Assembly (NCBI RefSeq): GCF_024199985.1
Contig: NZ_JANARS010000003.1
Span: forward strand, 186,001 to 250,000
Direction of reading: 5' to 3'
DNA length: 64,000 nt
Source: Nocardioides pinisoli
Lineage (GTDB): Bacteria > Actinomycetota > Actinomycetes > Propionibacteriales > Nocardioidaceae
Shown here: positions 26,222-34,981 of the stretch, in pieces
Numbering within the stretch: position 1 is the first letter of the stretch
Layout: every line of letters starts with the position of its first letter
Notes under the pieces: generated by a model
Told to the model about the DNA's origin: nothing
Seen by the model: the letters and a program-made list of their open reading frames with translations, nothing else
Databases searched by the model: none
Made by a program: the position numbers and the translations under genes

Positions 26222-26290
26222 AGGCTACGCCGACCTCCACCGAACCTTCACAGCTCCTCCACCCCTCCCCCGCCGGTGTTCTCCTAGCGT
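26222..26290. promoter_or_regulatory. divergent leaderless promoters
   Basis: TAGCCT (minus strand, 26222-26227) serves proline dehydrogenase and TAGCGT (plus strand, 26285-26290) lies seven bases before the ATG at 26298. The 82-base gap has no other gene. Confidence 0.5.
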
Positions 26291-26297
26291 CGGTCCC

Positions 26298-26678
26298 ATG
26301 ACTTCCAGCCTCGCCTCCCCCACCTCGCGGTACGCCCTGGCGCTGGCCGAGTCGGTCGCCACCGTGCTCCTCCTGCTGTTCGGCATCGGCGCCCTCGGCA
26401 TCGTCGGCGAGGGCGACGAGGACTGGCTCTACCTCGGCGGTCCGCTGGTCCTGCTCGTCGTGGCGCTGGCGACCCGGTTCCGCCCCGGCGGCATGGTGCT
26501 CGCCCTGGGTGCCGCGGCGCTGGCCACCGTCGTCGCCGGGGTGGTGGCCGTGGTCCTCGTCGCGACCGACCGCGCGACCGCGTCGATCCCCGACGTGGTG
26601 ATGCTGACCGCGATGTTCGCCGTCCTGTTCGCCGCCGGCGCGTGGTTGTTCAGCAGGGTCAGGGCGTCCGACGCCTGA
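26298..26678 (+). CDS. small membrane protein of unknown function
   Basis: 126 residues with four hydrophobic helices (about 15-35, 43-60, 66-92, 103-122) and almost no loops. I do not recognise the family. It is transcribed alone from a leaderless promoter and its last 20 bases overlap the convergent ABC permease gene. Confidence 0.6.
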   Translation: MTSSLASPTSRYALALAESVATVLLLLFGIGALGIVGEGDEDWLYLGGPLVLLVVALATRFRPGGMVLALGAAALATVVAGVVAVVLVATDRATASIPDVVMLTAMFAVLFAAGAWLFSRVRASDA

Positions 26679-27411
26679 GGGTGGCGGCGCCGAGCGCGAG
26701 CGCACCGAGCGCGAACCCGGCCACGACCAGCACGTTGCGCCACACCTCGGCCGTGTCGGCCGCCCCGACGAGCTCCTGCATGGCGTCGACGGCGTACGAC
26801 ATCGGCAGCACGTCGCTGACCGCCTCCAGCACGTCCGGCATCGCCTCGCGCGGCACGAAGAGCCCGCACAGCAGGATCTGGGGCAGCACGAAGGCCGGCA
26901 TGAACTGCACCGCCTGGAACTCGGTGGTCGCGAAGGCGCTCACCAGCAGGCCGAGCGCCGTGCCGAGGACCGCGTCGGCCACCGCCACGACGCCGAGCAG
27001 CCAGACCGGGCCCTGCACGTCGAGGCCGAGGAGCCCGACGCTGACGGCCACCGCCAGGATCGACTGCGCCGCGGCGAGCAGGCCGAAGGCGATGGCGTAG
27101 CCGAGGAGGAAGTCGAGCTTGCCCAGCGGCATCGTGAGCAGCCGCTCGAGGGTGCCGGACGAGCGCTCGCGCAGGGTCGTCACGCTCGTCACCAGGAACA
27201 TCACGACGAAGGGGAACATCGCCAGCAGGCCCGGGCCGAAGCGGTCGAAGAGGTCGCCCGGGATGTCCTCGAACATCCACCACAGCAGCGTGATGAGGAC
27301 GCACGGGACGACCAGCAGCATCGCCAGCGTGCGGTGGTCGCGGCGGATTTGGGTGAGGACGCGGCCGGCGACCGCGAGCGTGACGCGCGGGGTCATCAGG
27401 CTGCCGTTCAT
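26659..27411 (-). CDS. ABC-2 type transporter permease
   Basis: 250 residues with six membrane segments in the ABC-2 pattern (first about 25-47; later ones about 60-80, 105-130, 135-160, 170-190, 225-245). The conserved FVVMFLVTSVTTLRERSSGTLERLLTMPL sits between helices 2 and 3, typical of DrrB-like exporters. ATG 27411 overlaps the ATPase stop as ATGA, so the two form a transporter. The substrate is unknown; drug or lipid export is the usual role of this family. Confidence 0.88.
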   Translation of the reverse strand: MNGSLMTPRVTLAVAGRVLTQIRRDHRTLAMLLVVPCVLITLLWWMFEDIPGDLFDRFGPGLLAMFPFVVMFLVTSVTTLRERSSGTLERLLTMPLGKLDFLLGYAIAFGLLAAAQSILAVAVSVGLLGLDVQGPVWLLGVVAVADAVLGTALGLLVSAFATTEFQAVQFMPAFVLPQILLCGLFVPREAMPDVLEAVSDVLPMSYAVDAMQELVGAADTAEVWRNVLVVAGFALGALALGAATLRRRTP

Positions 27412-28127
27412 GCGGCGTCCCCCCGTCCCTCGACGAGGTGGAGGAACGCCTGCTCGATGTCCGGCGCACCGGTGCTGCGGCGGACCTCGTCCGGCGAGCC
27501 GTCGGCGATGATCCGGCCCTCGCGCATGAGCAGCAGCCGGTGGCAGCGCTCGGCCTCGTCCATGACGTGGCTCGAGACGAGGACGGCGGCCCCGCGGTCG
27601 GCGATCCGGTGGAACAGGTCCCACAGGTCGCGGCGCAGCACCGGGTCGAGGCCGACCGTCGGCTCGTCGAGCACCAGCAGGTCCGGCGTACCGAGCAGGG
27701 CGACCGCCAGGCTGGCCCGGCTGCGCTCCCCGCCCGAGAGCCGGCTCACGACCTGGGAGCGGTGGTCGTCGAGGCCCACCGCGGCGACGGCCTCGTCGAC
27801 CTGCGCGCGGTCGACCCCGAGCACGCGGGCGAAGAACGCGAGGTTCTCCGCGACCGTGAGGTCGTCGTAGACGCTCGCGGCCTGGGTGACGTAGCCGATC
27901 CGGGTCCGCAGCGGCGGGCTCCCGGCCCGCTCCCCCAGCACCGCGGCCGTCCCCGACCGCACCCGCTGCGCGCCGACCAGGCACCGCATCAGCGTGGTCT
28001 TGCCGCAGCCGCTCGGCCCGAGCAGCCCGGTGACGCCAGCCGAGACGTCCAGCGAGATGCCGGGCAGCACCTCGCGCTCGCCGCGCACGACGACGAGGTC
28101 ACGCACCTCCACGACGTTTTTCACCAT
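27408..28127 (-). CDS. ABC transporter ATP-binding protein (DrrA-like)
   Basis: 239-residue ATPase with Walker A GPSGCGKTT (about 35-43), Q-loop YVTQAASVYDDLT, signature LSGGERSRAS, Walker B LLVLDEPTVGLDP and H-loop SSHVMDEAERC. It powers the ABC-2 permease encoded next. ATG 28127 (MVKNVVEV) is preferred over the upstream in-frame start because a consensus promoter (TTGACG-N17-CACAAT) ends seven bases before it, making the transcript leaderless. Confidence 0.9.
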   Translation of the reverse strand: MVKNVVEVRDLVVVRGEREVLPGISLDVSAGVTGLLGPSGCGKTTLMRCLVGAQRVRSGTAAVLGERAGSPPLRTRIGYVTQAASVYDDLTVAENLAFFARVLGVDRAQVDEAVAAVGLDDHRSQVVSRLSGGERSRASLAVALLGTPDLLVLDEPTVGLDPVLRRDLWDLFHRIADRGAAVLVSSHVMDEAERCHRLLLMREGRIIADGSPDEVRRSTGAPDIEQAFLHLVEGRGDAA

Positions 28128-28134
28128 GTGTTGA

Positions 28135-28163
28135 ATTGTGCGCGCGGCCCCGTGGGCCGTCAA
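28135..28163 (-). promoter_or_regulatory. promoter of the ABC exporter operon
   Basis: TTGACG (28158-28163), a 17-base spacer and CACAAT (28135-28140) on the minus strand, seven bases before the ATPase ATG. It overlaps nothing but the short gap to the TetR gene. Confidence 0.6.
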
Positions 28164-28183
28164 GCATTCGCGACGTACGACGA

Positions 28184-28777
28184 CTAGGGCAGGTCGCCGG
28201 TCAGGTAGTGCTGGAGCACGGGCCCGACGCGGGCGACGAGGTCCTCGGCCGGCATCTGCGCCATCGGCGGGAAGGCGATGACGTAGCGCATCACGATGAG
28301 GCCGACGACCTGGCTGGTCACGAGGGGGATCCGCACGTCCGGCCGGTCGGCCACCAGCTGCGCGAGGACCGGGCCCACGACCACCGGGATGAACCCCTCC
28401 TTGAGCAGCGTGCCGCCGTCGTCGGTGAGCACGGAGCGGACCACGGCGAGCAGGCGCACCTGCATGTCCGGGTCGTCCCAGACCGACAGGAAGGTCCGCA
28501 GCAGCCGCTCGCCGGCGCCGTCGGGCCCCTGCGCCACGACCGGCGCGAGCACCTCTCGCGGGTCGACAGGCATCTCGAGGGCGGCGAGGAACAGGTCGTC
28601 CTTGCTGCCGAAGTAGTGGTGCACCAGCGCGGGGTCGACGCCCGCGGCGGCCCCGACTGCACGGATCGTCGTGCCGCGGAAGCCCTTCTCGGCGAACGAC
28701 GCCCGGGCCGCGGCGAGGACCTCGGCGCGGGTGTCGGGTGCGCCGGGGCGGCGGCCGCGGGAGGTGCGCGCGCTCAC
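28184..28777 (-). CDS. TetR/AcrR-family transcriptional regulator
   Basis: 197 residues. The N-terminal helix-turn-helix covers about 17-60 ([30 protein letters not shown], then [16 protein letters not shown]). The ligand-binding half has the TetR_C-like pattern with [15 protein letters not shown] 28777 overlaps the sugar isomerase stop as GTGA. It is followed by the ABC-2 exporter genes, which it may control, a common arrangement; no clear operator was identified. Confidence 0.88.
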   Translation of the reverse strand: MSARTSRGRRPGAPDTRAEVLAAARASFAEKGFRGTTIRAVGAAAGVDPALVHHYFGSKDDLFLAALEMPVDPREVLAPVVAQGPDGAGERLLRTFLSVWDDPDMQVRLLAVVRSVLTDDGGTLLKEGFIPVVVGPVLAQLVADRPDVRIPLVTSQVVGLIVMRYVIAFPPMAQMPAEDLVARVGPVLQHYLTGDLP

Positions 28778-29592
28778 GGCGTGGGTACGGCGAGGTGGGC
28801 GCGGGCGAACTCCAGCGACTCGGCCAGGTCGGCCTCGCGCTCGGCGCGGCCGGCGGCCCGGCGGGTGTTGATCTCGAGCACGACGTGGCCCGAGAAGCCT
28901 ATGCCGGCGAGGTGGCGCAGGAACTCCTCGGCCCGCATCACGCCGCGACCGGGGACGAGGTGCTCGTCCTTGGCCGACCCGGTGCCGTCGGTGAGGTGCA
29001 CGTGCCGGAGGCTCTCGCCCATCCGGTCGGCCATCTCGATGACGTCGCTGCGCGCGATCGCGGCGTGCGAGAGGTCGATCGTGGTGTTGGCGTAGTCCTC
29101 GGCGCTCGGGTCCCAGCCGGGCAGGTACATCTCCATCCCGCGGCGCGAGGACGCCCGCCACGGGTACATGTTCTCCACCGCGAAGGCGATGCCGGTGCGG
29201 GCCTCGAGCGACGCGATGCCCTCCACGAAGCCGGCGGCGTAGTCCTTCTGCCACCGGAACGGCGGGTGCACGACGACCACGTCGGCGCCCACCGCGTCGG
29301 CCATCTCGGCCGACCTCTCCAGCTTGCCCCACGGGTCGGTGCCCCAGACCCGCTGGGTGAAGAGCAGGCAGGGGGCGTGGACGGCACAGATGGGCACCTG
29401 GTGGTGGTCGCTGAGCTTGCGGACGGCGTCGACCTGCTGGCTGAGCGAGTCGATGCCGACCATCACCTCGACCGCGTCGTAGCCCAGCCGGGCGGCCCAT
29501 CCGAAGGCGTGCGCCGTCGACTCGGGGTAGACCGAGGCGGAGGAGAGCCCGACCAGGGGGGTGGACCGCGAGGAGGACCGCGAGGAGGACAT
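28774..29592 (-). CDS. sugar phosphate isomerase/epimerase-like TIM-barrel protein
   Basis: 272 residues of the xylose-isomerase-like (AP_endonuc_2) fold: [41 protein letters not shown] (metal Glu), and [31 protein letters not shown] at the end. The substrate is unknown. The first 12 residues are a Ser/Arg stretch. Order with Ppx upstream and TetR downstream resembles Rv0496-Rv0498 of M. tuberculosis, where the same family occurs. Confidence 0.8.
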   Translation of the reverse strand: MSSSRSSSRSTPLVGLSSASVYPESTAHAFGWAARLGYDAVEVMVGIDSLSQQVDAVRKLSDHHQVPICAVHAPCLLFTQRVWGTDPWGKLERSAEMADAVGADVVVVHPPFRWQKDYAAGFVEGIASLEARTGIAFAVENMYPWRASSRRGMEMYLPGWDPSAEDYANTTIDLSHAAIARSDVIEMADRMGESLRHVHLTDGTGSAKDEHLVPGRGVMRAEEFLRHLAGIGFSGHVVLEINTRRAAGRAEREADLAESLEFARAHLAVPTP

Positions 29593-29600
29593 GGCCAGCC

Positions 29601-30539
29601 CTACCTCGTGACGACCGAGATCTGGTCGAGGCGCTCGAGGATCACGCCCTCGCGCAGCGCCCATGGGCAGATCTCCAGCTCGGTGAGGTCGAAGATGTCC
29701 ATGCAAGCCTCCGCGACGAGCGCGCCCGGCACGATCTGGTGGGTGCGGCTCGGCGAGACCCCCGGGAGGTCGGCGAGCTCCTCGGGCGACATGTCCATCA
29801 GCTTGGGGATCCAGCCCGAGAGCGTCTCCAGCTCGAGCGCACGCGGCACGAGCGGGCCGTCGCCGCTGGGTGCGGCACCGCAGATGCGCGCCAGGGAGCG
29901 GAACGTCTTAGAGGTCGCCGCGGCCCGGTCGGGCACGCCGGGTCGCAGCAGGTGGCCGGCGTCGCGGGCGATCTCGGCGCGCACCTGCTTGCGGAGCTCG
30001 CGTACGTCGTCGTCGGAGGGCCGGCCGCCGCCAAACCACGCCTTCGCGATCCGGGCCGCGCCGAGCGGGAGGGACCAGGCGACGTCGGGGGCCTCGTCGG
30101 TGCCGCCGGCGATCTCGAGGGAGCCGCCACCGATGTCGAAGACCGCGAGCCGGCCGGCCGACCAGCCGAACCAGCGGCGTACGGCCAGGAACGTCAGCCG
30201 CGCCTCGTCCTCGCCCGAGAGCACCTCGAGCCGGACGCCGCTGTTCTCCTCGACGTGCGCGAGCACGTCGTCGGAGTTGACCGAGTCACGCACCGCCGAG
30301 GTCGCGAAGCCGAGCATCTCCTCGCAGCCCTTGTCCTCGGCGATCTGCGTCGCCGAGGCGCAGAAGTCGGTCAGGGCCTTGAGGCCCTCCTTGGTCACCG
30401 CGCCGTCCTCGTCGAGGTGCTCGGCCAGGCGCAGGGGTTGCTTGTGCGAGGAGGCCGGCAGGGGTGCCGCACCGCCGTGCGCGTCCACCACCAGCAGGTG
30501 ACCGGTGTTGGATCCGATGTCGAGGACGCCCAGGCGCAT
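29601..30539 (-). CDS. ppx: exopolyphosphatase / guanosine pentaphosphatase family protein
   Basis: 312 residues of the Ppx/GppA actin-like fold, shorter than E. coli Ppx and typical for the actinobacterial single-domain form. Phosphate loop 1 is [17 protein letters not shown] at residue 3, and the second is [16 protein letters not shown] near 140; [15 protein letters not shown] is also characteristic. It hydrolyses polyphosphate and/or pppGpp. TAGTTT seven bases before ATG 30539 suggests a leaderless transcript from a region shared with the divergent gene. Confidence 0.9.
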   Translation of the reverse strand: MRLGVLDIGSNTGHLLVVDAHGGAAPLPASSHKQPLRLAEHLDEDGAVTKEGLKALTDFCASATQIAEDKGCEEMLGFATSAVRDSVNSDDVLAHVEENSGVRLEVLSGEDEARLTFLAVRRWFGWSAGRLAVFDIGGGSLEIAGGTDEAPDVAWSLPLGAARIAKAWFGGGRPSDDDVRELRKQVRAEIARDAGHLLRPGVPDRAAATSKTFRSLARICGAAPSGDGPLVPRALELETLSGWIPKLMDMSPEELADLPGVSPSRTHQIVPGALVAEACMDIFDLTELEICPWALREGVILERLDQISVVTR

Positions 30540-30546
30540 GAAACCC

Positions 30547-30559
30547 AAACTACTAGGGT
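30547..30559. promoter_or_regulatory. back-to-back leaderless -10 boxes
   Basis: TAGTTT on the minus strand (30547-30552) serves ppx and TAGGGT on the plus strand (30554-30559) serves the gene at 30566. The two starts are only 26 bases apart, so polymerases cannot occupy both at once. Confidence 0.55.
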
Positions 30560-30565
30560 TCCCCT

Positions 30566-31348
30566 GTGCCCGAAGTCGACCTGGTGTTCCCCCGCGCGTT
30601 CGTCGAGTTCGCCGACCCCGCCGACGACTCCCAGGTCTTCCGCTGCGACCTGACGTGGCTGACCTCGGCCTACACCTGCATCTTCGGCCAGGGCTGCCAG
30701 GGCATCTACGCCGATGCCCCCGACGTCGGCTGCTGCACCCTCGGCGCCCACTTCGCCGACCGGGACGACGAGAAGCGGGTCGCGGCCCACGTCGCCGAGC
30801 TCACCCCCGACGACTGGCAGCTCCACCCCGGCCGGGCGGTGCGCAAGGCCGACTGGATCGAGACCGACGACGAGGGGGAGCGCAAGACGCGGGTCGTCGA
30901 GGTGGACGGGCAGCAGGCGTGCGTCTTCCACAACCGGACCGACTTCACGACCGATGCTGGACACGTCGGCGCCGGCTGCGCGCTCCACGGCCTGGCCCTG
31001 CGGCAGGGACGCAACCCGCTCGAGACCAAGCCCGACGTGTGCTGGCAGCTGCCCATCCGCCGCCAGTTCCGCGAGGTCGAGCGCCAGGACGGCACGGCCT
31101 ACACCGAGGTCTCCATCGGCGAGTACGACCGGCGCGGCTGGGGACCGGGCGGCCACGACCTGGACTGGTACTGCTCGGGCAACACCGAGGCCCACGTCGC
31201 CCCCGAGCCGGTCTACCTCACCCACGAGCCCGAGCTGGTCGAGCTGATGGGCGCCGAGGCCTACGCCGAGCTGGTCCGTCACTGCGAGGCCCACGTGGTT
31301 TCGCGTTCCGCGCTCGCGTTGCACCCCGCGTCACCGCAGCACTTTTGA
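30566..31348 (+). CDS. conserved actinobacterial protein, Rv0495c-like
   Basis: 260 residues, soluble, rich in Cys, His and Trp: [47 protein letters not shown] and WYCSGN. The cysteine pattern suggests a metal or Fe-S site of the YkgJ/DUF3109 kind, which I cannot prove. It stands divergently from ppx exactly as Rv0495c does from Rv0496. The GTG start at 30566 is fixed by TAGGGT six bases upstream. Confidence 0.7.
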   Translation: MPEVDLVFPRAFVEFADPADDSQVFRCDLTWLTSAYTCIFGQGCQGIYADAPDVGCCTLGAHFADRDDEKRVAAHVAELTPDDWQLHPGRAVRKADWIETDDEGERKTRVVEVDGQQACVFHNRTDFTTDAGHVGAGCALHGLALRQGRNPLETKPDVCWQLPIRRQFREVERQDGTAYTEVSIGEYDRRGWGPGGHDLDWYCSGNTEAHVAPEPVYLTHEPELVELMGAEAYAELVRHCEAHVVSRSALALHPASPQHF

Positions 31349-31379
31349 CCGAAGCCGCACAAAAGTGCCGGACGCGGCG

Positions 31380-31408
31380 TTGAAAGTGGTTGTGACGTGC
31401 ATTACCTT
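31380..31408 (+). promoter_or_regulatory. strong leaderless promoter of the ebo-type operon
   Basis: TTGAAA (31380-31385), a 17-base spacer and TACCTT (31403-31408), six bases before GTG 31415. GTTGAA (31379-31384) and TTCAAC (31407-31412) are inverted copies over the two promoter boxes, a possible operator. Confidence 0.65.
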
Positions 31409-31414
31409 CAACAG

Positions 31415-32611
31415 GTGGCACCCTCCCCCAACCCCCGGACCCCAGATCCCGGTCCCGCAGGCCGGCTCGGCATCTGGTTCATCGGCGCGCGCGGTTCGCT
31501 CGCGACCACCGCGACCATCGGCCTCAGCGCGCTCGCGGCCCACCTGACCGACGAGACCGGCTGCGTCTGCGCCCATCCCGACCTCGACGCGCGCGGCCTC
31601 CCGGCCTACGGCGACATCGTCGTGGGCGGGCACGACATCGACACCCTCCCGCTCGTCAAGCAGGCCGAGCGCCTGGTGGCCGGCGGCGTCGTACCGGGCG
31701 TCCTCGCGCACCAGGTGGGTGCCGAGCTCGACGCCACCGAGGCCCGGCTCCGCCCGGGCGTCCGCCACGGCGAGTCCACCGACCAGCGCGCCGACGTGGA
31801 GCGTCTCGCGGCCGACATCCGCGACTTCGCCGCGGCCGTCGACCGCGTGGTCGTCATCGACGTCTCGAGCACCGAGCCGCCGCACGACGCCGGCACCGAC
31901 GCCGACACGTGGGAGGGCCTGGAGGCCGCGTGGGCGGCCGGCCGGGCGCCGCTGTCCCCGAGCTCGGTCTACGCCTGCGCCGCGATGCTGGCCGGGGCGG
32001 CCTACGTCGCCTTCACCCCGAGCCCCGGCATCGAGGTCCCCGCCCTGCGCGAGCTCGCCGCTGAGCGCGGACTCCCCTACGCCGGCAGCGACGGCAAGAC
32101 CGGGGAGACGCTCGTGAAGTCGGCGCTGGCGCCGATGTTCTCCAGCAGGTCGCTGGCCGTGCGGTCGTGGACCTCCATCAACCTCCTCGGTGGCGGCGAC
32201 GGCTCGACGCTGGCCGACCCCGCCGCCCGCGAGAGCAAGACCAGCACCAAGCGCTCGGGCCTCGAGTCGATGCTCGGCCACCCTGTGCCAGGACCGATGC
32301 ACATCGACTACGTCGAGGACCTCGGCGACTGGAAGACCGCGTGGGACCACGTCCGCTTCGACGGCTTCCTCGGCACCCGGATGACGATGCAGTTCACCTG
32401 GGAGGGCTGCGACTCGGCCCTCGCGGCGCCGCTGGTGCTCGACCTCGCCCGCCTCACCGCGCGCGCGATGGCCGTCGGGGAGACCGGACCGCTGGCCGCG
32501 CTCGGCTTCTTCTTCAAGCAGCCGATCGGTTCGCAGGAGCACCGACTCGCGCAGCAGTGGGACGCCCTGCTCGCCTGGTCGACGGCATGCGCCGACCGGG
32601 TGACGACGTGA
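31415..32611 (+). CDS. myo-inositol-1-phosphate-synthase-like protein of the ebo-type cluster
   Basis: 398 residues. The NAD-binding part shows LGIWFIGARGSLATTATIG (about 18-36); the catalytic-type blocks are PYAGSDGKTGETLVKSALAPMF (about 222-243) and SINLLGGGDGSTLADP with KTSTKRSGLESML. These fit the inositol-3-phosphate synthase family, which cyclises glucose-6-phosphate, though the sequence is divergent enough that another sugar phosphate could be used. The GTG at 31415 is chosen over 31397 because of the promoter; it overlaps the next gene by GTGA. It is first in a seven-gene coupled operon and would supply its cyclitol. Confidence 0.8.
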   Translation: MAPSPNPRTPDPGPAGRLGIWFIGARGSLATTATIGLSALAAHLTDETGCVCAHPDLDARGLPAYGDIVVGGHDIDTLPLVKQAERLVAGGVVPGVLAHQVGAELDATEARLRPGVRHGESTDQRADVERLAADIRDFAAAVDRVVVIDVSSTEPPHDAGTDADTWEGLEAAWAAGRAPLSPSSVYACAAMLAGAAYVAFTPSPGIEVPALRELAAERGLPYAGSDGKTGETLVKSALAPMFSSRSLAVRSWTSINLLGGGDGSTLADPAARESKTSTKRSGLESMLGHPVPGPMHIDYVEDLGDWKTAWDHVRFDGFLGTRMTMQFTWEGCDSALAAPLVLDLARLTARAMAVGETGPLAALGFFFKQPIGSQEHRLAQQWDALLAWSTACADRVTT

Positions 32612-33471
32612 GGGTCGGCGACCTCGTCGAGCTGACCCGGGCCCCCGCCGCGTTCTCCATCCCCGGTGACGCGTGGTCCGGCGCGGCGCACGCGGCCGTG
32701 TCCGGGCGGGGCTGGGCGATGCCGCTCGCGTCGACCTGCCTCTACTGGTCCGGGATGGCGTTCAACGACTGGTGCGACCGCCACGTCGACGCCGAGGAGC
32801 GTCCCGAGCGCCCGATCCCCTCGGGCCGCGTCAGCCCGGACACCGCCCTCGCCGTGGCCGCCGGGCTCGGTGCCGCCGGCCTCGGCATCGCCGCCCTCGT
32901 GGGCGGTCGCTCGGCCGTCGCGGTCGGCGTTCCGCTCGCCCTGATGGTGGCGGTCTACGACGCCGCGGCGAAGGACGCCGCGGTCGGCCCCCTCGCGATG
33001 GCGTCGACCCGCGGCCTCGACGTCCTCCTCGGTGCCCACGCCTCACCCGCGAGCGCCTGGCAGCCCGCCCTCGCGATGACCGCGCACACCGCGGGCCTGA
33101 CCTGGCTCAGCCGCGGCGAGGTCCACGGCACCCGACCGGAGGTCGCGGGTGCGGTGACGGCCGGCACCCTCGCGGTGGCCGCCGCGACGGCCCACGCCGC
33201 CTTCCACGACCCGCACGCCGGACGCCTCGCCCGCGCGAGCGGTGTCGGCCTGTCAGCGGCCTACGCCGTCGTGGTCGGCCGCGCCCAGGCCCGGGCCGCC
33301 CAGCAGCCGACGGCGGACGCCGCCCGCGCCGCCACCCGCACCGGGATCGGCGGGTTCTCGCTCCTGCAGGGCGCCTGGCTGGCCCGTCGCGGCCGACTGG
33401 TCGCCGCGGCGACCGTCGTCGGCGCCGGTCCCGCCTACCGCGCCCTCTCGCGCCGGTGGAGCCCGACGTGA
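32608..33471 (+). CDS. eboC: UbiA-family prenyltransferase, EboC / SCO3242 type
   Basis: 287-residue membrane prenyltransferase. The first aspartate motif is NDWCDRHVDAEERPERPIPSG (about 51-71) and the second is VYDAAAKDA (about 115-123). About eight hydrophobic segments follow the UbiA pattern. It should attach a prenyl chain to an acceptor made by the neighbouring enzymes. It overlaps genes on both sides by GTGA. EboC is a UbiA homolog in the cyanobacterial ebo cluster, which was reported to be needed for exporting scytonemin precursors to the periplasm. Confidence 0.85.
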   Translation: MRVGDLVELTRAPAAFSIPGDAWSGAAHAAVSGRGWAMPLASTCLYWSGMAFNDWCDRHVDAEERPERPIPSGRVSPDTALAVAAGLGAAGLGIAALVGGRSAVAVGVPLALMVAVYDAAAKDAAVGPLAMASTRGLDVLLGAHASPASAWQPALAMTAHTAGLTWLSRGEVHGTRPEVAGAVTAGTLAVAAATAHAAFHDPHAGRLARASGVGLSAAYAVVVGRAQARAAQQPTADAARAATRTGIGGFSLLQGAWLARRGRLVAAATVVGAGPAYRALSRRWSPT

Positions 33472-34331
33472 GCGGGCTGCGCCTGGGCTACGGCAGCAAC
33501 GGCTTCTCCGGCCACCGGTTCCCCGACGCCTGCGAGGTGATCGCCGGCCTCGGCTACGACGGCGTGGCCCTCACCCTCGACCAGCCGCACCTCGATCCCT
33601 TCGCCGACGACGCGGTCGCCCAGACCGCGCGCGCCGCGAAGTCGCTCGCCGACCACGGCCTGGCGGTCGTGATCGAGACGGGCTCGCGCTACGTCCTCGA
33701 CCCGTGGCACAAGCACGAGCCCACCCTGGTCAGCGACGGCGACCGCGGCCCGCGGGTCGAGCTGCTGACCCGCGCCGTGCGCATCGCGTCGGAGCTCGGC
33801 GCCGAGGCGATGTCGTGCTGGTCGGGCGTGCTGCCCGAGGGGACCGCCGCCGAGGAGGGCTGGCGCCGTCTCACCGACGGCCTCGGCCCCGTCCTCGACC
33901 TCGCGCACGAGCTCGGGGTCACCGTCTGCTTCGAGCCCGAGCCGGGCATGCACGTCGACACGGTCGACGAGGCCCTCGAGCTGCGCCGCCGCCTCGGGGA
34001 GCCCGACCACCTCCGGCTGACCCTCGACCTGGGCCACCTCGTGTGCAACGAGCCGCGCACCCCGGAGGAGTCCGTCGCCGTCGCCGGCGCCCTCATCGGC
34101 AACGTGCAGGTCGACGACATGGTGCGTGACGTGCACGAGCACCTCGAGCTCGGCACCGGCACCCTCGACCTCGATGCCGTCCTCCGCGCGCTCCTGGCCA
34201 CCGGCTTCACCGGCCTGGCCAGCGTGGAGCTCCCCCGCCACTCACACGCGGCACCGACGGTGGCCGCGCGACAGATCACCGCCCTGCGCGCGTCGCTCGA
34301 GCGCATCGGCGCGGAAGGAGACCGACCGTGA
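33468..34331 (+). CDS. sugar phosphate isomerase/epimerase-like protein of the ebo-type cluster
   Basis: 287-residue TIM barrel: LGYGSNGFSGHRFPDACEVI at residue 5, YDGVALTLDQPHLDP, VCFEPEPGMHVDTVDEA (metal Glu), LTLDLGHLVCNEP, and GLASVELPRHSH at the end. Putative metal ligands (Glu, Asp, His, Glu) are intact. It opens with the same GYGTN/GYGSN motif as EboE downstream (35874), so the two may be relatives that act in sequence. GTG 33468 overlaps eboC by GTGA. Confidence 0.8.
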   Translation: MSGLRLGYGSNGFSGHRFPDACEVIAGLGYDGVALTLDQPHLDPFADDAVAQTARAAKSLADHGLAVVIETGSRYVLDPWHKHEPTLVSDGDRGPRVELLTRAVRIASELGAEAMSCWSGVLPEGTAAEEGWRRLTDGLGPVLDLAHELGVTVCFEPEPGMHVDTVDEALELRRRLGEPDHLRLTLDLGHLVCNEPRTPEESVAVAGALIGNVQVDDMVRDVHEHLELGTGTLDLDAVLRALLATGFTGLASVELPRHSHAAPTVAARQITALRASLERIGAEGDRP

Positions 34332-34981
34332 CAGCCATCCAGCCGCTCGCCGACCCCAGCGTCGTCGAGGCCGCCCTCGACGAGGGCGCGCATGAGCAGT
34401 GGCGGGCCCTCGAGGACGAGGTCGCCGCCGACCCGGCCCGCCTCGGCCGCGTCTTCCCGGCCGCCGCGCGGAAGACCGGGCGGGGCCCGCTGCCCGGCGC
34501 CGACGGCGTGCTGCTCGAGGACGCCGTACGCGTCTCGCTCGTGCGGTCCGCAGCGCGCTCGCTCGACCCCGAGGCGCTGCTGGCCGAGCTGCGCGAGGTC
34601 TACCGCTACGGCGACAGCGACGAGAAGCGCGCGGTCCTGCACGCCCTCAACGGCGCCGACGACGAGCTCGACGGGACCGACCTGCTCCTCGACGCGCTGC
34701 GCACCAACGACACCCGCCTCGTCGCCGCGGCCATGGGCCCCCACAGCGACCGGCTCGACGCCGACGCCTGGCGCCAGGGCGTGCTCAAGTGCCTCTTCAC
34801 CGGCGTCCCGGTCTCCTCGGTCACCGGGCTCGCTCGCCGCGCCGACCGCGAGCTGGCGGAGATGGTGCAGCGCTACCAGCGCGAGCGCGAGGCCGCCGGG
34901 CGTGACGTCCCCCTCGACGTGCAGGTCGTCCTCGACGCCTGCGCCGCCTCCCCCGAGCAGAACCGGCAGAAGGACTCCTGA
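34328..34981 (+). CDS. eboA: EboA-domain protein
   Basis: 217 residues, mainly helical, soluble, no known catalytic motif. Features: RVFPAAARKTGRGPL, VSLVRSAARSL, YRYGDSDEKRAVLHAL and LKCLFTGVPVSSV. The family occurs almost only in ebo clusters and its role is unknown; the repetitive helical look would suit a scaffold or adaptor. GTG 34328 overlaps the preceding gene by GTGA and its stop overlaps the TatD-like gene by one base. Confidence 0.8.
   Translation: MTAIQPLADPSVVEAALDEGAHEQWRALEDEVAADPARLGRVFPAAARKTGRGPLPGADGVLLEDAVRVSLVRSAARSLDPEALLAELREVYRYGDSDEKRAVLHALNGADDELDGTDLLLDALRTNDTRLVAAAMGPHSDRLDADAWRQGVLKCLFTGVPVSSVTGLARRADRELAEMVQRYQREREAAGRDVPLDVQVVLDACAASPEQNRQKDS

Noticed and set aside
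31349..31396. GTG 31397 as the start of the inositol-synthase-like gene
   Set aside because: It lies upstream of the -10 box TACCTT, so it would not be in the transcript.
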